Below, piece after piece: positions 61,360 to 64,000 of a stretch of DNA of 64,000 bases. Every line of letters begins with the position of its first letter. Position 1 is the first letter of the stretch. The notes beneath the pieces are model-generated. The model was not told the origin of the DNA and did not search any database. It saw nothing but the letters and a program-made list of their open reading frames with translations. The DNA comes from Cheilinus undulatus. Its lineage: Eukaryota > Chordata > Actinopteri > Labriformes > Labridae. The DNA is taken from assembly GCF_018320785.1 (NCBI RefSeq), contig NC_054882.1:26540719-26604718 (forward strand), given 5' to 3'. The position numbers were made by a program, and so were the translations under genes.

Positions 61360-62108
61360 AGTGGGGGTATTATGCCTTTTTTTAAGGCTCTACACCATCT
61401 CTCTGATACCCACGTAGTAGCATTACATGGTTTACAGCTCAAAAAACTTCTCATGTTTCTCACACTGGTGTCCTGAAAACCCCTAATTTTAACCTCCGTC
61501 TGAAACGCTTCATTTTCGCTGCTGTCTCTTTTAAAACCCCCTGCTCCACAGACCTGCTTTCCTCCGACTGGTCGATTTTCCGGAGGCTGGCCGGCAGCAA
61601 GACTCAATGTTTTGTGCCCGCCCCCTCCAATGTGGCTAATGTTGTTATGCTAGTAGTTGAAACTTTGAATGAAGCGGTCCGACTGAGTAAAATATGGCGA
61701 ATTTTGATATACATCCGTATGTGTTAGACCTGGAGTCTGATCCTGATAGTTTGGAGAGAGAGGGGGAAGAAAACCAGCTGCAGCGAAGGATAGAGCAGGA
61801 CGTATCTGTTTGGTAAGTGTTTAATTACTGTGTTGCTAAATGGCTAAATGGCAGCACGGATGAGCCACGAACCAGTCAGGAGATCCTATTGCGATGACCT
61901 CATCAGTTTGCTCCATCGAAATCTCGTCTTGAGAGAATCTCAGAGAGATTTTCAACGAACCATTTTCATCAGTTTACATGCTAATTCCAAGATTACTGCC
62001 GCTTAGTTTATCTTGCGGTTTGAACATTTGCATACGTGGAGTATGGACACCCAACATTGTGACTTTATATTTATGTTTTAAAAATTGGAAAAGTATAATA
62101 CCCCCTCC
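61360..62108 (+). mobile_element. Nested 749-bp DNA element with GGGGGTATTAT ends
   Basis: Inserted in the Tc1 element above. Terminal inverted repeats are TGGGGGTATTATGCC on the left and the complement of GTATAATACCCCCTCC on the right. An AAAG direct repeat flanks it (61356-61359 and 62109-62112), which may be the target duplication. It has no transposase, so it would need one from elsewhere. It carries a P2RX7-like exon on its plus strand. The superfamily is not certain. Confidence 0.75.
61694..61812 (+). pseudogene. Captured first exon of a P2RX7-intracellular-domain-like protein
   Basis: An ATG at 61694 opens 39 codons (MANFDIHPYVLDLESDPDSL, later RRIEQDVSVW) and ends at a textbook donor, TTTG|GTAAGT. 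The layout (a short acidic head with Pro-Tyr, then QDVS-x-W) resembles the N-terminus of fish proteins with a P2RX7 intracellular-like, cysteine-rich domain, where the next exon would begin W-C-x-C-G-N-C. No second exon follows, so it is a stranded fragment. The identification is from memory and moderate. Confidence 0.5.
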
Positions 62109-62989
62109 AAAGGTCAGTTTTCGTGATTCACAATAAGAAAGAGACCAGGCAAAAATGGCATCCATGGGAGAGTTCCAAGACTAAAAACACTGCTGACCTA
62201 AAAGAACATCAAGGCTCATCTCACATTTGCCAAAAAATGCTTGATGATCCCCAAGACTTTTGGGAAAATATTCTGAGGATTGATTAGACAAAAGTTGAAC
62301 CTTTTGGAAGGTGGAAGGCTTACATCTTGAGTAAAACTAACACAGCATTTCATCAAAAGAACACCATACCAACAGTCAGAGATGGTGGTAGTGATGGTCT
62401 GGGGCTGCTTTGCTGCTTCAGGACCTGGATGACTTGCCTCCACTAATGGATCTTTACCAGAAATCCTGAAGTAGAATGTTCAGCCATCATCATGCCCTCA
62501 AGCTCAAGCCCAGTTGGGTTATGCAGCAGAACAATGATCTGAAACACACCTGCAAGTCCACCTCTGAATGGCTTTAAAAACATGAATGTGTTGGATTGGC
62601 CTGGTAAAAGTCTGGACTTGAATTCAACTGAGGTGCTGTGGCATGACCTTAAACATCCCGTTAAACTGTTCATGGTCGAAAAGCCTTCAGTGGGGCTGAA
62701 CTAAAACAATTCTGAAAAGAGGAGTGGGGCAAAATTCCTCCACAGCAAATGTGAAAGACTCATTGCAAGTTATTGCAAAAGCTTGCTAACTGCTGTTGCT
62801 GACACAGGTTGCTCACCAGTCTTTTGGTTTAGGGGGCAATCAATTTTTCACATAGGGTCAGGTAGGTTTGGATAGTGTTCCCCTTGATAAATGAAATCAT
62901 CATTCAGAAACTACATTTTGTATTTACTTTGGCTATCTTTGTCTGATATCAAACTTTGTTTGATGATCTAAAACACTGACTGGGCGAGT

Positions 62990-63779
62990 AATAGGATTGC
63001 TATAAGATCCTGGTTATGTTGTGGACCTTAAAAACACCCGTGGTCTCTAGGTGAATCAAGGATAAAAAAGATACCATCTGGCTTGACCTTGGCTGCTTAG
63101 CGATACACATGTGTCGGCGTGTCAATCTTGACTCTACCACATGACTGCATTTACATTGTATATAAACATAGCACAAAAGTAAGGCAGAGAAGATTTGGCA
63201 CATTTTTCATGGGCACAACCCACATACACAGCTCTGCTGCTCATCCCACAAATGCATGTTCCTTACAAATGTGGCACCATTTAAAAGGGTTATAAACAGG
63301 CTTTCCAGCGCTATAAGATTTATTACCAAGAATCATTGTTACAACAAAGAAATAATCTACCAAACACAAATTTCCTTACTTTTTGTTCTAAGTTTTTAAT
63401 TTGCTAGATTAATATTCAGAATGTTTCATATCAGGTCCCCTAAAACAACACCCGAATAACATCCATGGGTTAAATGATGACTTATAAACCACTATTATTT
63501 ATTTCACCATTATTTATTTCATATTTTAATTTTTAGGACTGCCTACCATCACTTTGTTTTAGGATTTTAGCCTAATCTCTAGTGTTTTCTCATTCTTAAC
63601 TTTAAGATAGTGTTTCCCCGGTGCGCACGCTCCTGCACGCTCCTGTGTGTAAAGGATACAATATATATATGACACATCTGCCAAGGTATGGACTACTGAG
63701 TAGGGAAGAGGATGGGATTACTGGGTGGGTTGGTGGTCAGGTGGGGGTTGTGGGCTGGGGTGGGAGAGGGGGTGTGAAA
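62990..63779. other. Right-edge ltbp2 intron sequence
   Basis: No ltbp2 exon or other gene was found. A G-rich stretch at 63705-63775 (GGGTGGGTTGGTGGTCAGGT and following) precedes the LINE tail and may be part of its 3' UTR. Confidence 0.4.
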
Positions 63780-63890
63780 TAATGTATTTTCTTTAAATTT
63801 GATGTTGTGTGTAAAGCAATTTGTGCTACATTGCATTGTATGAAAAGTGCTATACAAATAAAGATTGATTGATTGGTTGATTGATATTAT
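63780..63890 (+). mobile_element. L2/Rex-type LINE 3' tail
   Basis: AAAAGTGCTATACAAATAAA followed by GATTGATTGATTG is the characteristic 3' end of fish L2-like LINEs, with a short tandem repeat tail. It corresponds to the minus-strand tail at 21790-21830. Only the 3' end is clear. Confidence 0.7.
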
Positions 63891-64000
63891 TCATAGATGC
63901 TAAGCATCTAATTGATTTTAATGGGTCTCCTGCTATGCTAATCTATTTGACTCCTACGTAAAACGCCATAGCATTGTTCTGCTGTAATGTATTCTTAATG

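Larger units (their letters stand above)
60790..62985 (+). mobile_element. Tc1 element (third type) split by a nested insertion
   Basis: The left terminal region (ACAAAATGCAATTTTTGAAT through CCAACCCTACCTGGCCCTAT) is the inverted partner of the right one (ATAGGGTCAGGTAGGTTTGG through CTACATTTTGTATTT). Plus-strand transposase remnants flank the insertion; AAGAAAGAGACCAGGCAAAA at 62139 and the DDE-region relic near 62520-62620 (QQNNDLKHTCKSTSEWL) belong to fish Tc1. Stops abound. Removing 61360-62108 and one AAAG joins the Tc1 halves. Confidence 0.88.

Overview
The window is nuclear DNA of a ray-finned (teleost-type) fish. It has three intron-containing vertebrate genes, all on the minus strand, set among fish-type Tc1/mariner transposons, L2/Rex-like LINE relics and tRNA-derived SINEs. 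There are no bacterial operons, no CRISPR array and no rRNA. Genes were found by translating exons on the minus strand and requiring AG acceptors, GT donors, matching phases and family motifs. Identities rest on remembered family sequences, not on a database search.

Layout from left to right, with transcription running right to left. (1) 234-2540: lin52, a subunit of the DREAM/MuvB complex; five exons are present and the last coding exon lies off the left edge. (2) 4041-13520: pomt2, protein O-mannosyltransferase 2; complete, 21 coding exons, 762 codons plus stop. (3) 18253 to at least 60284: the 3' part of ltbp2, a large fibrillin-family matrix protein; 26 secure exons and three less secure linker exons upstream. 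Its N-terminal exons lie beyond the right edge. LTBP2, LIN52 and POMT2 all lie on human 14q24.3, so synteny supports the calls.

The ltbp2 part reads, N to C: a linker, 18 EGF-like modules one per exon, an 8-Cys (TB) domain, two EGF modules, the last TB domain, a Tyr/Pro-rich linker and the two terminal EGF modules. Every internal exon junction is phase 1, so modules can be duplicated or skipped without a frameshift. Six successive EGF exons share an unusual C-x2-C spacing and look like a tandem exon expansion relative to mammalian LTBP2.

The spaces hold at least eight Tc1/mariner-type copies. At least four belong to one family (ends CAGTGCCTATAAAAAGT) and three to another (ends CACTATATGGACAAAAG). 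One Tc1 copy is split by a second DNA element that carries a P2RX7-like first exon. Intron content includes a degenerate 5-bp-period repeat near 28.1 kb and a roughly 400-bp non-coding sequence present twice in ltbp2 introns (37.5 and 57.4 kb).

The three genes do not form one pathway. LIN52 acts in nuclear cell-cycle transcription control, POMT2 in the ER on alpha-dystroglycan, and LTBP2 in extracellular microfibrils. The most unusual observations are the EGF expansion, a two-residue insertion in the first TB domain of the window at the position used by LTBP1/3/4 to bind latent TGF-beta, the paired intronic repeat and the nested transposon with its captured exon.
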